Source: Deinococcus sp. Arct2-2
GTDB taxonomy: Bacteria > Deinococcota > Deinococci > Deinococcales > Deinococcaceae
Reading direction: 5' to 3'
Assembly (NCBI RefSeq): GCF_004801315.1
Contig: NZ_SSNW01000013.1
Span: forward strand, 21,567 to 85,566
Length of the DNA: 64,000 nucleotides
Position 1 is the stretch's first letter. Each line of letters begins with the position of its first letter. Below are positions 34,291 through 45,897 of this stretch, piece by piece. The notes beneath the pieces are model-generated. The model searched no databases. It was not told the origin of the DNA and saw only the letters and a list, made by a program, of their open reading frames with translations. Both the position numbers and the translations under genes were made by a program.

Positions 34291-37200
34291 GCACGGCCCC
34301 GCTGCTCGGCCAAGAGTCCGGCCAACATCGCGTCCACATCGGCATCGGGGAGGGTTTCGACGTGTTCCGCGAGGTTGCTGGCTGGAGCAGTGAGCAGCGT
34401 CATTGGCTGAAGCTCCGGCACAGGCGCGGTCAGGCTGTCCAGCACGAATTCGGTCAGGCCGCGCAGCGTAATGCCCCCGACGAACTTCATGGGCGACACT
34501 TTCACGCCCGTTTCGGCCTGAATTTGGCTGCCCAGTTCCACGGCCATCAGCGAATCCACGCCCATTTTCATAATCGCCTGATCGTGGTCAAGTTTGCCCG
34601 GAGACGTGCCTAGAATACGGGCCAATTGTTCGGCGAGGCGGGCACTCAAAGCCGTTTGGCGTTCTTCTTCGGACAGATCGAGGAGTGCGGACAGGAAGCC
34701 GCCTGCCTCTTGGCTAGACGCTTCGGCGGTGGCAGAAGACAGCAGAGGCGCCAAACGCGGGGGCAACGGCACACCGCGAGATTGAACGAGCAAGGGCCAA
34801 TGCAACGCGGCCACGCCGACTGCACCGGGAGCGTGGGGGTCACGGCTTAGTGCGGCGGGCCACAACTCGCCCAACGCCGCCAACAGTTGACCTACCGGAA
34901 CGGGCGTCACGCCCACTGCTTCCAGCCGCTCGGCCACCGCCGCTTGCCCGGTCAAGTAGCCTACATCGGCCACTGCGCCCCAGTTGACGGTCAGGGCGGG
35001 CAGTCCGTCGGCACGGCGAGCATCGGCCAGAGTGTCTAAAAAAGCGTTGGCGGCGGCGTAATTGGCCTGCCCCAAGTTGCCGATCAGGGCACTGACCGAC
35101 GAAAAACACACGAACACATCCAGCGCATCGGCCCGCGTGTGGGTGTGCAGATTCCACGCGCCCAGCACTTTGGGGGCCGTAACGCGGGTGTACCGTCCGG
35201 GGGTCAGTTGCTCGATCAGGGCGTCATCTATGACCATTGCTGCATGGAACACGCCGCGTAGTGGCCCTAGTTGCCGGGTGCGTTCCAGCAAGGCTTCTAC
35301 AGCGTCCGGGTCGGCAATATCAGCCTGCTCTAGCGTGATCTGCAAGCCGTCTGTGTGCTGCAGAAGGTCATCAATACTGGCCCGCGCCGCCTCGCTGCCC
35401 GCACTTCTGCCCACCAGCACCAACCGCCGCGCCCCACGCCCCGCCAACCAGCCCGCCAGCGCCAAGCCAAAGCCGCCCAAGCCGCCTGTGATCAGGTACA
35501 CGCCGTCTGGACCGAGGTGCACGGGTTCGGGGATGTGCGACAACTTGGCCGGAGCTTCGGCGGTCAGGGCCAACACCACTTTGCCCGTGTGCCGCGCCTG
35601 CGCCATAAAACGGAAGGCCGATTCTGCCGCCGCATACGGGAACACGCGGTAAGCCAGCGGGGCAAGCTCGCGGGACTCGAACAGGCCCATAACCGTGTGC
35701 AGCAGGCCCTGCATCATCTGCGGGCGGTCGACCCACATCCGGTCTAGGTCTACGGCAAAGTACGACAGATTGTTGCGGAACGGGGCCAAGTCCAGCGGGC
35801 TGTTTTGGTAGATATCGCGCTTGCCGATTTCCACGAATTTCCCGTAGGGACTCAGGCAACTCAGGCTGCGCCCGATGGCCTCGCCCGACAACGAATTGAG
35901 AACGATGCTGACGCCCCTGCCGCCGCTGGCCGCCCTGACTTCCTCGGCAAAATCCAGCGTGCGCGAATCCATGACGTGCGCCGCGCCCAAGGCCCGCAAG
36001 AGTTCGCGTTTTTCGGGTGTTCCGGCGGTGGCGTACACGGTGGCCCCGGCCCGCACGCACAGCGCGATAGCCGCCAAGCCCACGCCGCCCGCCGCCGCAT
36101 GGATCAATACGCGGTCATCCGGCCCCAACTGGCAGAGGGTATGCAGCGCGTAATACGCCGTCAGGTACGCAATCGGCAGGGTGGCGGCAGCCTCGCTGGA
36201 CAGGTGAGCGGGGCGGCGCACCACGTAGGGCAGCGGCACGGTGCGGAAGCTGCTCAGCGCGTCGGGGCCGCACAGCACCACCGCGTCACCGGGCGCGTAT
36301 TCGGTCACGCCTTCGCCCACGCGCTCGATAATGCCCGCCGCTTCCATGCCGTAGGAGCGCCCGGTAAATCCGCCTTCCAGCGCCTCGTCGGGCAACATGC
36401 CCATGCCCACCATGATGTCTTTAAAGTTGAGTGCGGCGGCTTCCACACGCACTTCCACTTCTCCGGGTGCGGGAGCGCGGCGCGGCGTGACCTGATGCAC
36501 CAAACTTGACAGCACGCCGGGACGCTGAATGTGAATGCGTGTGGCAGTGTTGGCGGAGACATCGGAGCCGGAAGCAGTCAGAGAATCGCGGCTGGGACGG
36601 GTCAGCCGGTGAACCCAGCGTACCGATTGCCCTTCTTGCTCACGAAAGGCCACTTCATCCTCAGCACTATTGCCCAACAGTTCCCGCACCAGTACGCCCG
36701 CACTCGCCGCCGCTGGAGCCGCCGGGTCAAGGTCAAGCAACCGGGGCACGAGGTGCGGGTATTCGGTGCCTACCACGCGCCCCAGCCCCCAGAGACCCGC
36801 TTGCATAGGCGTAACCCCTTTGCCGCCCACCGCCTGCGCTCCCCGCGTGACCAGCCAAAGCGCCGTGTGTGTTTCAGTAGTAGCCAACGCCTGCACCAGC
36901 GCCAGCACGCTTTGGCCGCCTATAGTTTCGGTCTGTTGCAAGTCGGAGATGGACGGCGCGGCAGGAGAATTCAGACCCCAAGCGAAGATAATTCCAGCAA
37001 AAGCCCCGGCCTGTGCCAGCAGCGCCGTCAGAGCAGCGCGGTCAGCAGGCGCAACCTCCGCAGCGCTGGGAATGTGCGTGCCCAGCGGGGCCACCACTTG
37101 CACCGTACCCTGCCGCGCCTCCAATTCGGCCCGAAGTTTGGCGGCAAAGTCGGCTTCGTCGGCAAAAAGGAGCCAGCGGCCAGCGGGGGTCATGTTGAGA

Positions 37201-40200
37201 GCGGTAGGAATGGCGGCCAGATCAGCGACAGGCGCACGGCCCCACACCAGTTCGCGCACGGCCAATTCAGATTCGGGCGCATCGGGCAAACTCTGCACGG
37301 CTTTAAAGCCCGCAGCGGTCAAGGCGTCGGCCAGAGGACTGGACACCGTGCCAAGCTCAGGCAAAAGCGCCGTCCATGCAGGCAAACGCTGGGTGCGTTC
37401 CAGCAGCAGCACGCCGCCGGGGGCCAGCAATTGTCGCAAGTTGGCGGCGGCGTCTGCACCTACGTCCACGCCCACCACTACGTCAAATCTCTGTTGTTCA
37501 CCTTCCCACTGCTCGGACAGTGGGCGGGCGAGGTCGAGCAGCAACGTTTCCGGCACAGCAGTCAGGCTTTGGCCTGCGCGGGCGGCGGCGCGGTCTAGGG
37601 CGTCTGGGTCGGCATCAGCCAATGTGAGAGAGACGGTGGGGCGAGCTAGGGCAGAGGCCAATTGTGCCGTCAACCCACCAGATATACCGTTCCGTGCAGC
37701 GTTCAGTTCCAACACCCTCACAAGCTGGGGCGAGGTTCGAGCGTCCAAGTTGCGGGCATCCAAAAGACGGGTCAGCGCCGACGCCAACAGCGTATGCACG
37801 GGCCGCACGGTGGGTGAAGCAGAGCGCAGGTGGTCTAAGGGGCCGGAAAGTCCGTCAAGCGCGGAGAGGTTGGAAATTTCAGTAGGTGAGGGAGATATCG
37901 GAGCCAGAGGATCTGCACGATCAGCTTGCAATCTTGCCGCCACCGTTGACCCGGCGCGGTGAAGCACTTGCAATTCGGCAGCGTGACCGGGAAAGCGTGA
38001 CCAGAGCGAACGCCAGAGGGTTTCGGGGTCAATTTCAGTTGAACCGGAGACGGCATCGGCCAACGCCTGCGCCGCCACCTTCAATTCAGACTGAGATTCA
38101 GATGCGCCTATCAGAGCGGCCCTTGCATACAGACCCGCAAGCCGCGCACTCAGGGTTTCAAAATCGGCGCGGTCTTGGGGCGTGCCTATGCGGGCCAGCG
38201 TGTCGGCGCGGATTTCTTCTAGGCCAGACTGGGCGGGCAATGTCAGGGCCAGCGGCGCAGCTTGGCCCGGTTCCAGCGGTTGCCGCTCCCACGTGTGGGC
38301 GTACAGCATGGCGTCTAGGCCAGTGGCCGCGCTGTCTATCGCCTGACAACTCAAGCCGCGCACCTCGGCCAGCACGTTGCCCGCCGCATCCATCAGGGTC
38401 AGGTCGCCCGTGATGCGGGCCGTGTCCCAGTGGGTCAGGCGGGCGTGAGCAGCGAGGGGGGCGGAACTGTCAGCAGCGGGCGTAAAAATGAGTTCCCGAA
38501 TCTGCACCGGCAAATACAGGCGGCCTTCTGGGGCATCGGGGAGCGACGCTACAGCGCCCAACAGGAGCTGAAAACAGGCGTCCAACACAGGCGGGGGGAA
38601 CAAACCGTCTTCATGCGCCAGCGCGGGCCGCAGCATTCCTAAGGCTTCCCCGTTTCCGGCTCCTAGCCACACCTCTGACAAGCCCCGGTAATGCGGACCG
38701 TACTGCAAGCCCAGCGCGTGAAACTGGGCGTAAAAGGCGTCGGTGGGATAGGGGCGCGGGCAGCGGGCGCGGAGCATGGGCAACGATTCTTGCCGTGCCA
38801 GATGGCCTCCCAATCGGCGCAGTGTAGCGCTGGCGTGTGGTGTCCAGTCTTCTTCGGCGGCGTCGTCGGAACCTGCGGCGTCTGCGGCACTGGCGGGGCG
38901 GCTATGCACATGTAGAGCGTGGCGGGCGTCCACGACGGTTTGCACCACACGGCCCTCACCCGGCGGCAAGATCAGGGCTTCGGCAAAGGTGATATCGCTG
39001 AGAACGGCCCCGCTCTCATCAAAGGTTTCGCGGGCGGCGGCCAACGCCATCTCCACGTAGCCCGCGCCGGGAAACACCACTTCGCCCTGCACCACATGGT
39101 CTCGCAGATCGGGCGTGCTGTAGGCGTCCAGCACGTTTTCCCAAGCGGGCGTGGCCGAATCTTGGCGCTCGCCCAACAGGGGATGTAGCTTCAGGCCGAG
39201 GCGTTCGCGGTGGGCGCGGGCCGTTTCGTTCCAGTGGCGCTCGTGCTGCCACGGATACAGCGGCAGGGGCAGATGCCGGGGCGCGGCAGTGTGGATGCGG
39301 GGCCACGCCATCTCCCGTCCGAGCGTATAGAGGCGGCCCAACGATCCCAGTAACGTGACCCGTTCGGGTTCCAACCGCCGCAGCGACGGCAACACCACGC
39401 TGCCTGTGCGGGCGTGCGTTTGGGGGGCCGCCGCGATGCAGCGTGTCAGGCTGGCAGACAGAGCAGGGTGGGCGCTGACCTCTAGAAAGACGTGTGGGCC
39501 GCCCTGCAACATCTGCCCGATGCCGCCTTCAAACAGCACCGACTGGCGGATATTGTGCCACCACGCGGTCACGTCCAACTCTGCTCCCTCTACATAACGC
39601 CCAAAGGTGGTGGACATCAGCGGAATGGTGGGCGCACGCGGCACCAGCCCCCCCATCACCGTAAAAAACTCCGCGCGAATTTGTTCCATCACCGGGCTGT
39701 GAAACGGCACGTCTACTTTCAGGAAGGCGTTGAACACATCGGCAGCGGTCAGGCGGGCGGCGATGGTTTCTAAGTCGGCGGTCACGCCCGCCAGCGTGAG
39801 GTCGGTGGGACTGTTAATGGCGGCCACCGACACCCGGCCCGGAAATTCGGCCACCAGCGCGGCGGCCTCCAAGGGCGGCAGGGTTACGGCCAGCATCTTG
39901 CCTTGTCCGGCGGTGCTGTGTTGCAAGCGGCTGCGCTGATAAATCAGGTGTACGGCGTCGGGGAGGGACAAAGCCCCGGCAATATGGGCCGCCGCCGCTT
40001 CACCGAGGCTGTGACCGATAATCACGTCGGGCAGCACGCCCCAACTGGCCCACAGCCGCGCCAACGCCACTTGCAGGGCAAAAATGGCAGGTTGAGCAAT
40101 CTGCGTTTCATTGATGCGCGACTCTTCTTCAGGGCGAGTCAGTTCGGCCAGCAGGCTCCAGCCGGTATGGACGGCCAGCAGCGCGTCTATTTCTTCTAGC

Positions 40201-42005
40201 GCGGCGCGGAACACCGGTTCGCCGCCCTTCCCCAACAGTTCGCGGCCCATTGCCCACCACTGCGGCCCCATGCCCGCAAACACGAACGCCAGCGGCACCC
40301 GTTCACCCTCGGCCACCGTGCGGCCCTGCGCCATGCCTGCCCGCATTTCACCGTCTAGGAAGGCTTGCAACTGCTCCTGCCATTCCGGGTGGCTGCGCGG
40401 CGCAAGACTCAGGCGGTACGGGTGATGCTCACGCTGACGGCCCAGCGTGGCAGCCAGTTCGGAGAGCGGCAGGTCGGGATGCGCGGCGGAAAAGTCTCGG
40501 TATTGTTCGGCCACAGCCCGCAACGCTTCCGGACTGCGGGCCGAAAGAGGCATGAATTCGGCGCGGTTCTGTGGCTGAGTTGACTGGGGTTGGACTGACT
40601 TGGCCTGAAGGTCTGGCATGGGTGGCGCACTGTCCAGCACCACATGGGCATTCGTGCCGCCGAAGCCGAAGGAATTGATGCCCGTCAGGAACGACTGCGA
40701 GCCGTCTGGGTCGGTGGGCCAAGCCTGCCGCCCCACTGTGACGCGCAGACCGTAGGCATCAAACGGGATGGCCGGATTGGGCGTATGGAAGTGCAGATTG
40801 CCGGGAAGCTCGCGTTGCTGGATGCTGAGAGCGGCCTTGATGAGTCCAGCCATGCCCGACGCGGCTTCGAGATGCCCCACATTGCTTTTGACCGACCCGA
40901 TCAGGCATTCCGGTTGGCCGGGCGCGTAACTGGCCCGCAACACCTGCCCCAGCGCGTTCACTTCGATGGGATCGCCCACCACCGTCCCCGTGCCGTGTGC
41001 CTCCACATACCGCACCCCCGCCGGATCGAGGCCCGCACGCGCGTAAATACCGCGCAGCAAGGCCGCCTGAGCTTCTCCATTGGGTAGGGCAATGCCCCCA
41101 GTACGCCCATCTTGGTTGATGTCGGCGGCACGGATGACGGCGTAAATGCGGTCTCCATCGGCCTGTGCGCGGCTGAGAGGCTTCAGCACCAGCACACCTG
41201 CGCCCTCGGCCCGCACGTAGCCGCTGGCGTCGGCGTCAAAGCTTTTGCAGCGGCCCTGCGTAGAAAGCATCTGCGCTTTGCTGAAACCCATCGTGTTTTC
41301 GGGCCGCAACATCAGGTTCACCGCGCCCGTGAGGGCCACCGCACATTCCCTGCTCCAGAGCGCCTTGCAGGCCAAACTGACCGCCACCAACGATGATGAA
41401 CAGGCCGTATCGACGACAAAACTTGGCCCATGAAAATCGTAATGGTAAGAAATCCGGTTGGCAGTGATGCAGGTGCCGACGCCCAAATTGGTGAACGAAT
41501 CGATGGAATGGCGGGCATTAGAGGCGGTTTGGATACCCGCGTAATCGCAGGTGGACACACCCATAAACACGCCTGTATCTGACCCCGCCAGCGTGCTGGG
41601 CGGCAGTCCCGCATCCTGAAAGGCTTCGTCGGCCACCTCTAGCAGTAGGCGTTGCTGGGGATCCATGCGGGCCGCCTCACGCGGAGAAATGCCGAAGAAG
41701 GCCGCGTCGAACTGATCTATATCCCGAATAAAGCCGCCCCAGCGGGCATAAGTGCGTCCCGGTGCACGGTGATCGGGATTGAAATAGGCATCCACCCGCC
41801 AGCGTTCCGCCGGAATCTCGGTGACTGCGTCGCCTCCATCCACCAAAAAATTCCAGAACTGGCGCGGAGTATTGGACTGGCCGGGAAAGCGGCAGCCTAT
41901 GCCGACGATGGCGATAGGTTCGGCAGGCTGAGCAACTTCAGCAGCCAACCCCGCACCGTCCACAGCAGGAATAAAGGCGGAAGGCGTCCACTTGGAATTC
42001 GTCAT
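34287..42005 (-). CDS. Reducing type I PKS: KS-AT-DH-(degenerate MT)-ER-KR-ACP
   Basis: A 2572-residue single-module synthase. KS (about 28-460): Cys202 in [32 protein letters not shown] (about 570-890): Ser666 in GHSLGEA, PFHS signature favouring malonyl-CoA. DH (about 940-1230): His970 in H-x3-G-x4-P. A region near 1380-1540 looks like a C-methyltransferase whose SAM motif is lost ([10 protein letters not shown]). ER (about 1820-2130, [11 protein letters not shown]), KR (about 2160-2400, [21 protein letters not shown]) and ACP (Ser2485, [10 protein letters not shown]). It has no loading module, so the starter comes from elsewhere. One or more rounds of extension would give a saturated acyl chain. 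ATGA coupling to the NRPS gene. Confidence 0.95.
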   Translation of the reverse strand: MTNSKWTPSAFIPAVDGAGLAAEVAQPAEPIAIVGIGCRFPGQSNTPRQFWNFLVDGGDAVTEIPAERWRVDAYFNPDHRAPGRTYARWGGFIRDIDQFDAAFFGISPREAARMDPQQRLLLEVADEAFQDAGLPPSTLAGSDTGVFMGVSTCDYAGIQTASNARHSIDSFTNLGVGTCITANRISYHYDFHGPSFVVDTACSSSLVAVSLACKALWSRECAVALTGAVNLMLRPENTMGFSKAQMLSTQGRCKSFDADASGYVRAEGAGVLVLKPLSRAQADGDRIYAVIRAADINQDGRTGGIALPNGEAQAALLRGIYARAGLDPAGVRYVEAHGTGTVVGDPIEVNALGQVLRASYAPGQPECLIGSVKSNVGHLEAASGMAGLIKAALSIQQRELPGNLHFHTPNPAIPFDAYGLRVTVGRQAWPTDPDGSQSFLTGINSFGFGGTNAHVVLDSAPPMPDLQAKSVQPQSTQPQNRAEFMPLSARSPEALRAVAEQYRDFSAAHPDLPLSELAATLGRQREHHPYRLSLAPRSHPEWQEQLQAFLDGEMRAGMAQGRTVAEGERVPLAFVFAGMGPQWWAMGRELLGKGGEPVFRAALEEIDALLAVHTGWSLLAELTRPEEESRINETQIAQPAIFALQVALARLWASWGVLPDVIIGHSLGEAAAAHIAGALSLPDAVHLIYQRSRLQHSTAGQGKMLAVTLPPLEAAALVAEFPGRVSVAAINSPTDLTLAGVTADLETIAARLTAADVFNAFLKVDVPFHSPVMEQIRAEFFTVMGGLVPRAPTIPLMSTTFGRYVEGAELDVTAWWHNIRQSVLFEGGIGQMLQGGPHVFLEVSAHPALSASLTRCIAAAPQTHARTGSVVLPSLRRLEPERVTLLGSLGRLYTLGREMAWPRIHTAAPRHLPLPLYPWQHERHWNETARAHRERLGLKLHPLLGERQDSATPAWENVLDAYSTPDLRDHVVQGEVVFPGAGYVEMALAAARETFDESGAVLSDITFAEALILPPGEGRVVQTVVDARHALHVHSRPASAADAAGSDDAAEEDWTPHASATLRRLGGHLARQESLPMLRARCPRPYPTDAFYAQFHALGLQYGPHYRGLSEVWLGAGNGEALGMLRPALAHEDGLFPPPVLDACFQLLLGAVASLPDAPEGRLYLPVQIRELIFTPAADSSAPLAAHARLTHWDTARITGDLTLMDAAGNVLAEVRGLSCQAIDSAATGLDAMLYAHTWERQPLEPGQAAPLALTLPAQSGLEEIRADTLARIGTPQDRADFETLSARLAGLYARAALIGASESQSELKVAAQALADAVSGSTEIDPETLWRSLWSRFPGHAAELQVLHRAGSTVAARLQADRADPLAPISPSPTEISNLSALDGLSGPLDHLRSASPTVRPVHTLLASALTRLLDARNLDARTSPQLVRVLELNAARNGISGGLTAQLASALARPTVSLTLADADPDALDRAAARAGQSLTAVPETLLLDLARPLSEQWEGEQQRFDVVVGVDVGADAAANLRQLLAPGGVLLLERTQRLPAWTALLPELGTVSSPLADALTAAGFKAVQSLPDAPESELAVRELVWGRAPVADLAAIPTALNMTPAGRWLLFADEADFAAKLRAELEARQGTVQVVAPLGTHIPSAAEVAPADRAALTALLAQAGAFAGIIFAWGLNSPAAPSISDLQQTETIGGQSVLALVQALATTETHTALWLVTRGAQAVGGKGVTPMQAGLWGLGRVVGTEYPHLVPRLLDLDPAAPAAASAGVLVRELLGNSAEDEVAFREQEGQSVRWVHRLTRPSRDSLTASGSDVSANTATRIHIQRPGVLSSLVHQVTPRRAPAPGEVEVRVEAAALNFKDIMVGMGMLPDEALEGGFTGRSYGMEAAGIIERVGEGVTEYAPGDAVVLCGPDALSSFRTVPLPYVVRRPAHLSSEAAATLPIAYLTAYYALHTLCQLGPDDRVLIHAAAGGVGLAAIALCVRAGATVYATAGTPEKRELLRALGAAHVMDSRTLDFAEEVRAASGGRGVSIVLNSLSGEAIGRSLSCLSPYGKFVEIGKRDIYQNSPLDLAPFRNNLSYFAVDLDRMWVDRPQMMQGLLHTVMGLFESRELAPLAYRVFPYAAAESAFRFMAQARHTGKVVLALTAEAPAKLSHIPEPVHLGPDGVYLITGGLGGFGLALAGWLAGRGARRLVLVGRSAGSEAARASIDDLLQHTDGLQITLEQADIADPDAVEALLERTRQLGPLRGVFHAAMVIDDALIEQLTPGRYTRVTAPKVLGAWNLHTHTRADALDVFVCFSSVSALIGNLGQANYAAANAFLDTLADARRADGLPALTVNWGAVADVGYLTGQAAVAERLEAVGVTPVPVGQLLAALGELWPAALSRDPHAPGAVGVAALHWPLLVQSRGVPLPPRLAPLLSSATAEASSQEAGGFLSALLDLSEEERQTALSARLAEQLARILGTSPGKLDHDQAIMKMGVDSLMAVELGSQIQAETGVKVSPMKFVGGITLRGLTEFVLDSLTAPVPELQPMTLLTAPASNLAEHVETLPDADVDAMLAGLLAEQRGRA

Positions 42006-42084
42006 GGTGTACCTCTGAGGAGAAGTGAAACCAGAAAGACGGGCGCGGCAGCGGTGAAGAAGGACTGAATCTGTATGAAGACGA

Positions 42085-42108
42085 ACTGTAACCGAGTCTT
42101 CACTGTAA
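42085..42108 (-). promoter_or_regulatory. Paired TTACAGT motifs upstream of the PKS gene
   Basis: On the minus strand TTACAGT occurs at 42108-42102 and 42091-42085, 17 bases apart, within the 174-base gap between the transferase and PKS genes. They may belong to a promoter or a regulator site; no clear -35/-10 pair is seen. Confidence 0.3.
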
Positions 42109-42179
42109 GCCAGAATTTTTCTTGACGCTACCGGTTACTTGTCATCTTTTGTCAGCAGACCCCGCAGAGTGAACCCAGT

Positions 42180-42938
42180 TCAAATGTCTGCTGAGGGCAT
42201 GGGAAGTGTCCAGTGCTGCACGCTGAGGCTGAGGCGCTCGGTTGGAGCCGCTTGCACGACGACTGCAGCGCGGTAAACGGGAGCCAACGCTGCGGGCAAA
42301 GGCACAACTTGGCCCCGCCAGTGCTGCAAATCCCCGGGAACCGCTTGGGCTACATCAATGTCAGCCCCAGCCAACGCCACACTCACGGCTTCCAGCGGCA
42401 CGCTTAGGCCCGCGCCACACGCTTTCAAGTAGGCTTCTTTGGCGGTCCAGAGGCGGTAAAACGTGTCCAGTGTGTGCTCGGGCCGCTCAGCAAACAAGGC
42501 CGTTTGTTCGAACTGAGAGAAGGCCGTTTGTGCTACGCCGCGCCAGTTCACCGCCCCCCGCATCCGCTCTATGTCCACACCCGCATCCCGGCCCTGCACC
42601 AGCGCCAACACAGCATATTCGCCAGAATGGGACAGGTTGAAGCGCCAGTCTGTAGGGTTTTGGGAAGGGGCCAAGTGAGGTTTGGTGCGGCCTGCTGGAA
42701 ACTCGAACTGCACTTCGGCGGGCGGAAGGTGCAACACTTCCCCTAAAATGGTGCGGCGAAAAACAACTGAAGCAACATAAAATCCGCGTGCGGCGACACT
42801 AGCAAAGGCTTCGGCGCGGGCCAATTCCACAGCATTCAGACAAGCGTGGGTTTGCCATGCCCCTGCCTCGGCGGCAGGCAAGTGCATCAGCCACAGCGTC
42901 CCCGTTGGCCCGTCTGAATTGCGAGTGGTTCCGCTCAT
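42180..42938 (-). CDS. 4'-phosphopantetheinyl transferase (Sfp/EntD type)
   Basis: A 252-residue enzyme that adds phosphopantetheine from CoA to carrier-domain serines. Signature motifs are present: FNLSHSGEYAVLAL (motif 1), GVDIERMR (metal-binding Asp/Glu) and WTAKEAYLKACGAGLS (motif 3). It is the first gene of the minus-strand cluster and is expected to activate the PKS ACP, NRPS carrier and free ACP. Length and motif spacing are normal for the broad-specificity Sfp group. Confidence 0.94.
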   Translation of the reverse strand: MSGTTRNSDGPTGTLWLMHLPAAEAGAWQTHACLNAVELARAEAFASVAARGFYVASVVFRRTILGEVLHLPPAEVQFEFPAGRTKPHLAPSQNPTDWRFNLSHSGEYAVLALVQGRDAGVDIERMRGAVNWRGVAQTAFSQFEQTALFAERPEHTLDTFYRLWTAKEAYLKACGAGLSVPLEAVSVALAGADIDVAQAVPGDLQHWRGQVVPLPAALAPVYRAAVVVQAAPTERLSLSVQHWTLPMPSADI

Positions 42939-43018
42939 GAATGGGAATCAGTATGCGGCCAGAAGGCTAGATTTAGGTTATGGCCGTCTGGAATTTGAAA
43001 AGCGAGCTTACGAAACTG

Positions 43019-44728
43019 TTAGGGCCAGAATCTCCGAACGGTATTCTCTACAGCCACGATTTTACCGTCTGGCTGCAACAAAATCTTCTGGATCCCGCCT
43101 GATTCGGCAGCGGTGACGACTTGCCCGGTGCCATCTGGCCCAAACGTCTTGTCGAATGACAGGTCTGGATTGAGGCGTACCAATACGCCGGATGGAAGAA
43201 CGCCGCCAAGATCGGCACGTCCACCAACCAAGATTGTGCCGTCTGGCTGCAAGGTGAGGTCGGTTATGACATTGGCGTGCGGCGATTGTGGGCCGAGAAA
43301 GAAATTTGGCGTGCTGGGGCCGTATAAGCCACTTCTGCGGATGCGTTGCACCAGCACACCGACATAAGTGGTGGCGCGCCCATTGGCCCCGAAAATCATG
43401 TCTCCATTGGGTTCTACGGCCAGCGTGAGGGGGCCACCCGTCGCGTCTGAGGATACTTGCGTCATACCGATGGGACGCAGGCCTTTAAGCAAGGTGGTGT
43501 CCAACGTGCCATTGGCGGTGTAGCGAACGATCGCGCCTGCAATACGCGGCAGCGTGGGTTGCTCATAGGTTCCCAACACCACCAGAGTCCCGTCTGGCCC
43601 CAAAAAGACCCGTTGGGCGCGGTCTGTGCTGAATACGGCGGGGTCATTGGGTTGCGGGTCTTTCAGCGGTTCCAGCGACGTGAAAACTACGCCACTCTGC
43701 CCAAATGTCGTGTCCAACTGGCCCTGTGCTGTGTAACGGGCAACAGCAAAATCACTGAGCTGATTCCCGCCTGTACCGACCACCACCAGCTTGCCATCAG
43801 GTTGCAACAGCGCGTCGTTGGCCCCGTAAGATTGACGGCTGTCATTCGGATTGTCGGTCTGGCCCGGCGCAAAATCCGTGACAATCCGGCCCCCCTGCCC
43901 ATAACCCGTATCTAGCGTGCCATCAGCAAAACGCCGCGCCACTTCAAATTTGCCAGAAGTCGTATTGGTAATGACCAACCGCTTGCTGTCCGGCTGGCGT
44001 ACGAACAGGCCGCCCACCAACACATTCAGGTCTGGTTCCAACACTGCTTTGATGAAATTCGGTGCAACGCTATGGGCCGTCCAACTGGTGTCAACGCTGC
44101 CCGCTTCGGGCGCGGTGGTGGCACATTCCAAGCGGGGATCGGCCCAATCGGCGTGGTCAAAGCTGATGCCATTACCCGCATCAGTGACGATGAGGCGCAA
44201 CTCTTGGCGGCCCACCACCCCTACATTCACCCGCTTGGTGGCACTGTCTCCGGTCAGCACGCCGCTGTCGTACAGCTTTACACCGTCGCCGTACACCTGA
44301 AGCACCACGCTGCCCCGGCTGCCCACTTCATCGTCTATGCCGATGTCGGCGGTGAAATTGTTGCACTGTGCGCCGCCCGTTCCCGCCAAGCTGAAGCGCA
44401 ATTCGCTGCCCGCGTGGACGCCGTAGCCTTGGGCATACATTTTGCCGTTGAGGGTCAGCGGCGTTCCGTCTCCGGCTTTCTGTTCGCCGTTGCTGGCGTT
44501 GCGCTCGACTGGCCCCCAACTGTTGCGGGCAAAGCTAGCGGTCTCATATTGCAGCGTATTGGTTCCCGGCGTCAGCGACTGCGGGGCCAGCGTTCCAGTG
44601 TGCTGCCAAGGGTAGCTCTGGCCATTGGCGTAAGGGTCGACCTCTACCGGAGTCTGCAGCTGTCCACAGCCCAACAGGAGCAGAGAAAGCGTTAGCGCGG
44701 GAAGCAAACGGGCAGACATACACGACAT
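43019..44728 (-). CDS. Lipoprotein with NPCBM and delta-60 repeat domains
   Basis: A 569-residue exported protein. Lipobox LLLLGC near residue 21 indicates a lipoprotein. Residues about 60-205 form an NPCBM/NEW2 domain (carbohydrate-binding-like; LTLNGKMYAQGYGVHAGSEL, LYDSGVLTGDSATKRVNV). The rest consists of delta-60 repeats: DLxxxGxLDTxFGxxG followed by LQPDGKxxVxG units (for example LLQPDGKLVVVG), which fold as a beta-propeller-like array. It probably binds sugars or wall material outside the cell. GGAGG lies 4 bases before the chosen ATG; a second ATG three codons in is possible. Confidence 0.88.
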   Translation of the reverse strand: MSCMSARLLPALTLSLLLLGCGQLQTPVEVDPYANGQSYPWQHTGTLAPQSLTPGTNTLQYETASFARNSWGPVERNASNGEQKAGDGTPLTLNGKMYAQGYGVHAGSELRFSLAGTGGAQCNNFTADIGIDDEVGSRGSVVLQVYGDGVKLYDSGVLTGDSATKRVNVGVVGRQELRLIVTDAGNGISFDHADWADPRLECATTAPEAGSVDTSWTAHSVAPNFIKAVLEPDLNVLVGGLFVRQPDSKRLVITNTTSGKFEVARRFADGTLDTGYGQGGRIVTDFAPGQTDNPNDSRQSYGANDALLQPDGKLVVVGTGGNQLSDFAVARYTAQGQLDTTFGQSGVVFTSLEPLKDPQPNDPAVFSTDRAQRVFLGPDGTLVVLGTYEQPTLPRIAGAIVRYTANGTLDTTLLKGLRPIGMTQVSSDATGGPLTLAVEPNGDMIFGANGRATTYVGVLVQRIRRSGLYGPSTPNFFLGPQSPHANVITDLTLQPDGTILVGGRADLGGVLPSGVLVRLNPDLSFDKTFGPDGTGQVVTAAESGGIQKILLQPDGKIVAVENTVRRFWP

Positions 44729-45042
44729 ACAGCCTCCGAAATAGGGAACGGATGTACGGGAACCAAGATGTTAGTGTCTTCCTAATAAACTGGGGAGATA
44801 AGCAAACTTAATGAACATTAGATTCATGAAACAAAAGCCCCACTCAGAAAAGACAGCTGAGCTTAAGGCAGCCCTAGAGCTGGTTGCCAAGTGGAAGCGA
44901 ACCCATATCTGATGTGCCCACCGTGTTTAGACTCGTTTCGCGCTTTCTTCAGAAACCCTCCACACAGTAAGCCAAGCCGCCAAAGCCACTTTTGAGGACG
45001 GCTCAGAGTGTGAAATGCAACTTCAATGTCTAGGAAGAGGCC
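44729..45042. other. Divergent intergenic region
   Basis: About 310 bases. The only item of note is a 28-codon frame at 44826-44912 on the plus strand (MKQKPHSEKTAELKAALELV and eight more residues), basic and helical in appearance, but with no ribosome site. No terminator, tRNA or repeat is seen. Confidence 0.4.
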
Positions 45043-45897
45043 ATGACGCCTAACCAGAGCGGAATGCCGAGCGGCAAGCGTTTGCCCGCACACGGGAGCG
45101 CCGCTTCTTTTGAAGACCCGCTAGAGCCGCAAGCTTCTACGACTGGCGCGAGTATGACCCTGCTGGAGCGCGGCGTAGTGGCGGTTGCCGGGGCCAGTCT
45201 CGCCGCCCTGGGCTTGCGCGGGCACCCCTTCGCACGCATCGCGCTGATGGGCGCGGGCATCGGCCTAAGCATCGTGGCCGCGCAGGGTAAGAACCCGCTG
45301 GCGACGGCCCTCAAAATCCAGCAAGACCCTGACACGGGTGAAACGTTGGTCAGCGACGCCGTCACCATCGCCAAGCCCGCCGACGCGCTGTATGCCATCT
45401 GGCGCAAATTGGACAACCTGCCGCAATTAATGACGCACCTACAAGAAGTACGCGTGTTGGACGACAAACGGTCTCACTGGACGGTGAAGGCTCCGGTGGG
45501 CACAGTGGGTTGGGACGCCGAGATTACGGCAGATGAACCCGGTCAGCGAATTGCGTGGCAGTCGTTACCAGGCGCAAGTATAGACAACAGCGGGGAAGTC
45601 ATCTTCCGCACGGCTCCGGGCAAACGCGGCACCGAAGTCATCGTGCGCCTGCGCTACAAGCCTCCGGGCGGCACAGCGGGCGCGGTGGTGGCCCGGATTG
45701 CGGGGCAAGAGCCTTCGCAGCAGCTTCGTGACGACTTGATGCGGTTTAAGCGCGAGCAGGAACTGGGATTTGCGCCCACCACCGAGGGTCAAACCAGCGG
45801 GCGGGCGGCCAGTGAAGCCAAAAAGTTGGCCGGAAAAGGAGAGCAGATGCAGGGCAATAAGCAGCGTAGCAAGCAGGCCGACGGGGGAACCCAGTGA
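45043..45897 (+). CDS. Membrane-associated SRPBCC (polyketide cyclase-like) protein
   Basis: A 284-residue protein. A polar N-terminus is followed by two short hydrophobic segments (about 40-80, [17 protein letters not shown] and [15 protein letters not shown]) and then an SRPBCC/START-like domain (about 100-235) with [20 protein letters not shown], the standard opening of bacterial cyclase/dehydrase-like proteins. Such domains bind hydrophobic ligands; no enzymatic role is shown. The tail is basic and disordered. Its stop overlaps the next start as GTGA, so it is coupled to the dehydrogenase. Confidence 0.85.
   Translation: MTPNQSGMPSGKRLPAHGSAASFEDPLEPQASTTGASMTLLERGVVAVAGASLAALGLRGHPFARIALMGAGIGLSIVAAQGKNPLATALKIQQDPDTGETLVSDAVTIAKPADALYAIWRKLDNLPQLMTHLQEVRVLDDKRSHWTVKAPVGTVGWDAEITADEPGQRIAWQSLPGASIDNSGEVIFRTAPGKRGTEVIVRLRYKPPGGTAGAVVARIAGQEPSQQLRDDLMRFKREQELGFAPTTEGQTSGRAASEAKKLAGKGEQMQGNKQRSKQADGGTQ

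Noticed and set aside
44826..44912. 28-codon frame with a basic helical sequence
   Set aside because: No ribosome site and no homology that I can recognise; mentioned only in the intergenic note.
44863..45093. 76-codon minus-strand frame overlapping the start of the SRPBCC gene
   Set aside because: Overlaps a well-supported gene and has no family features.
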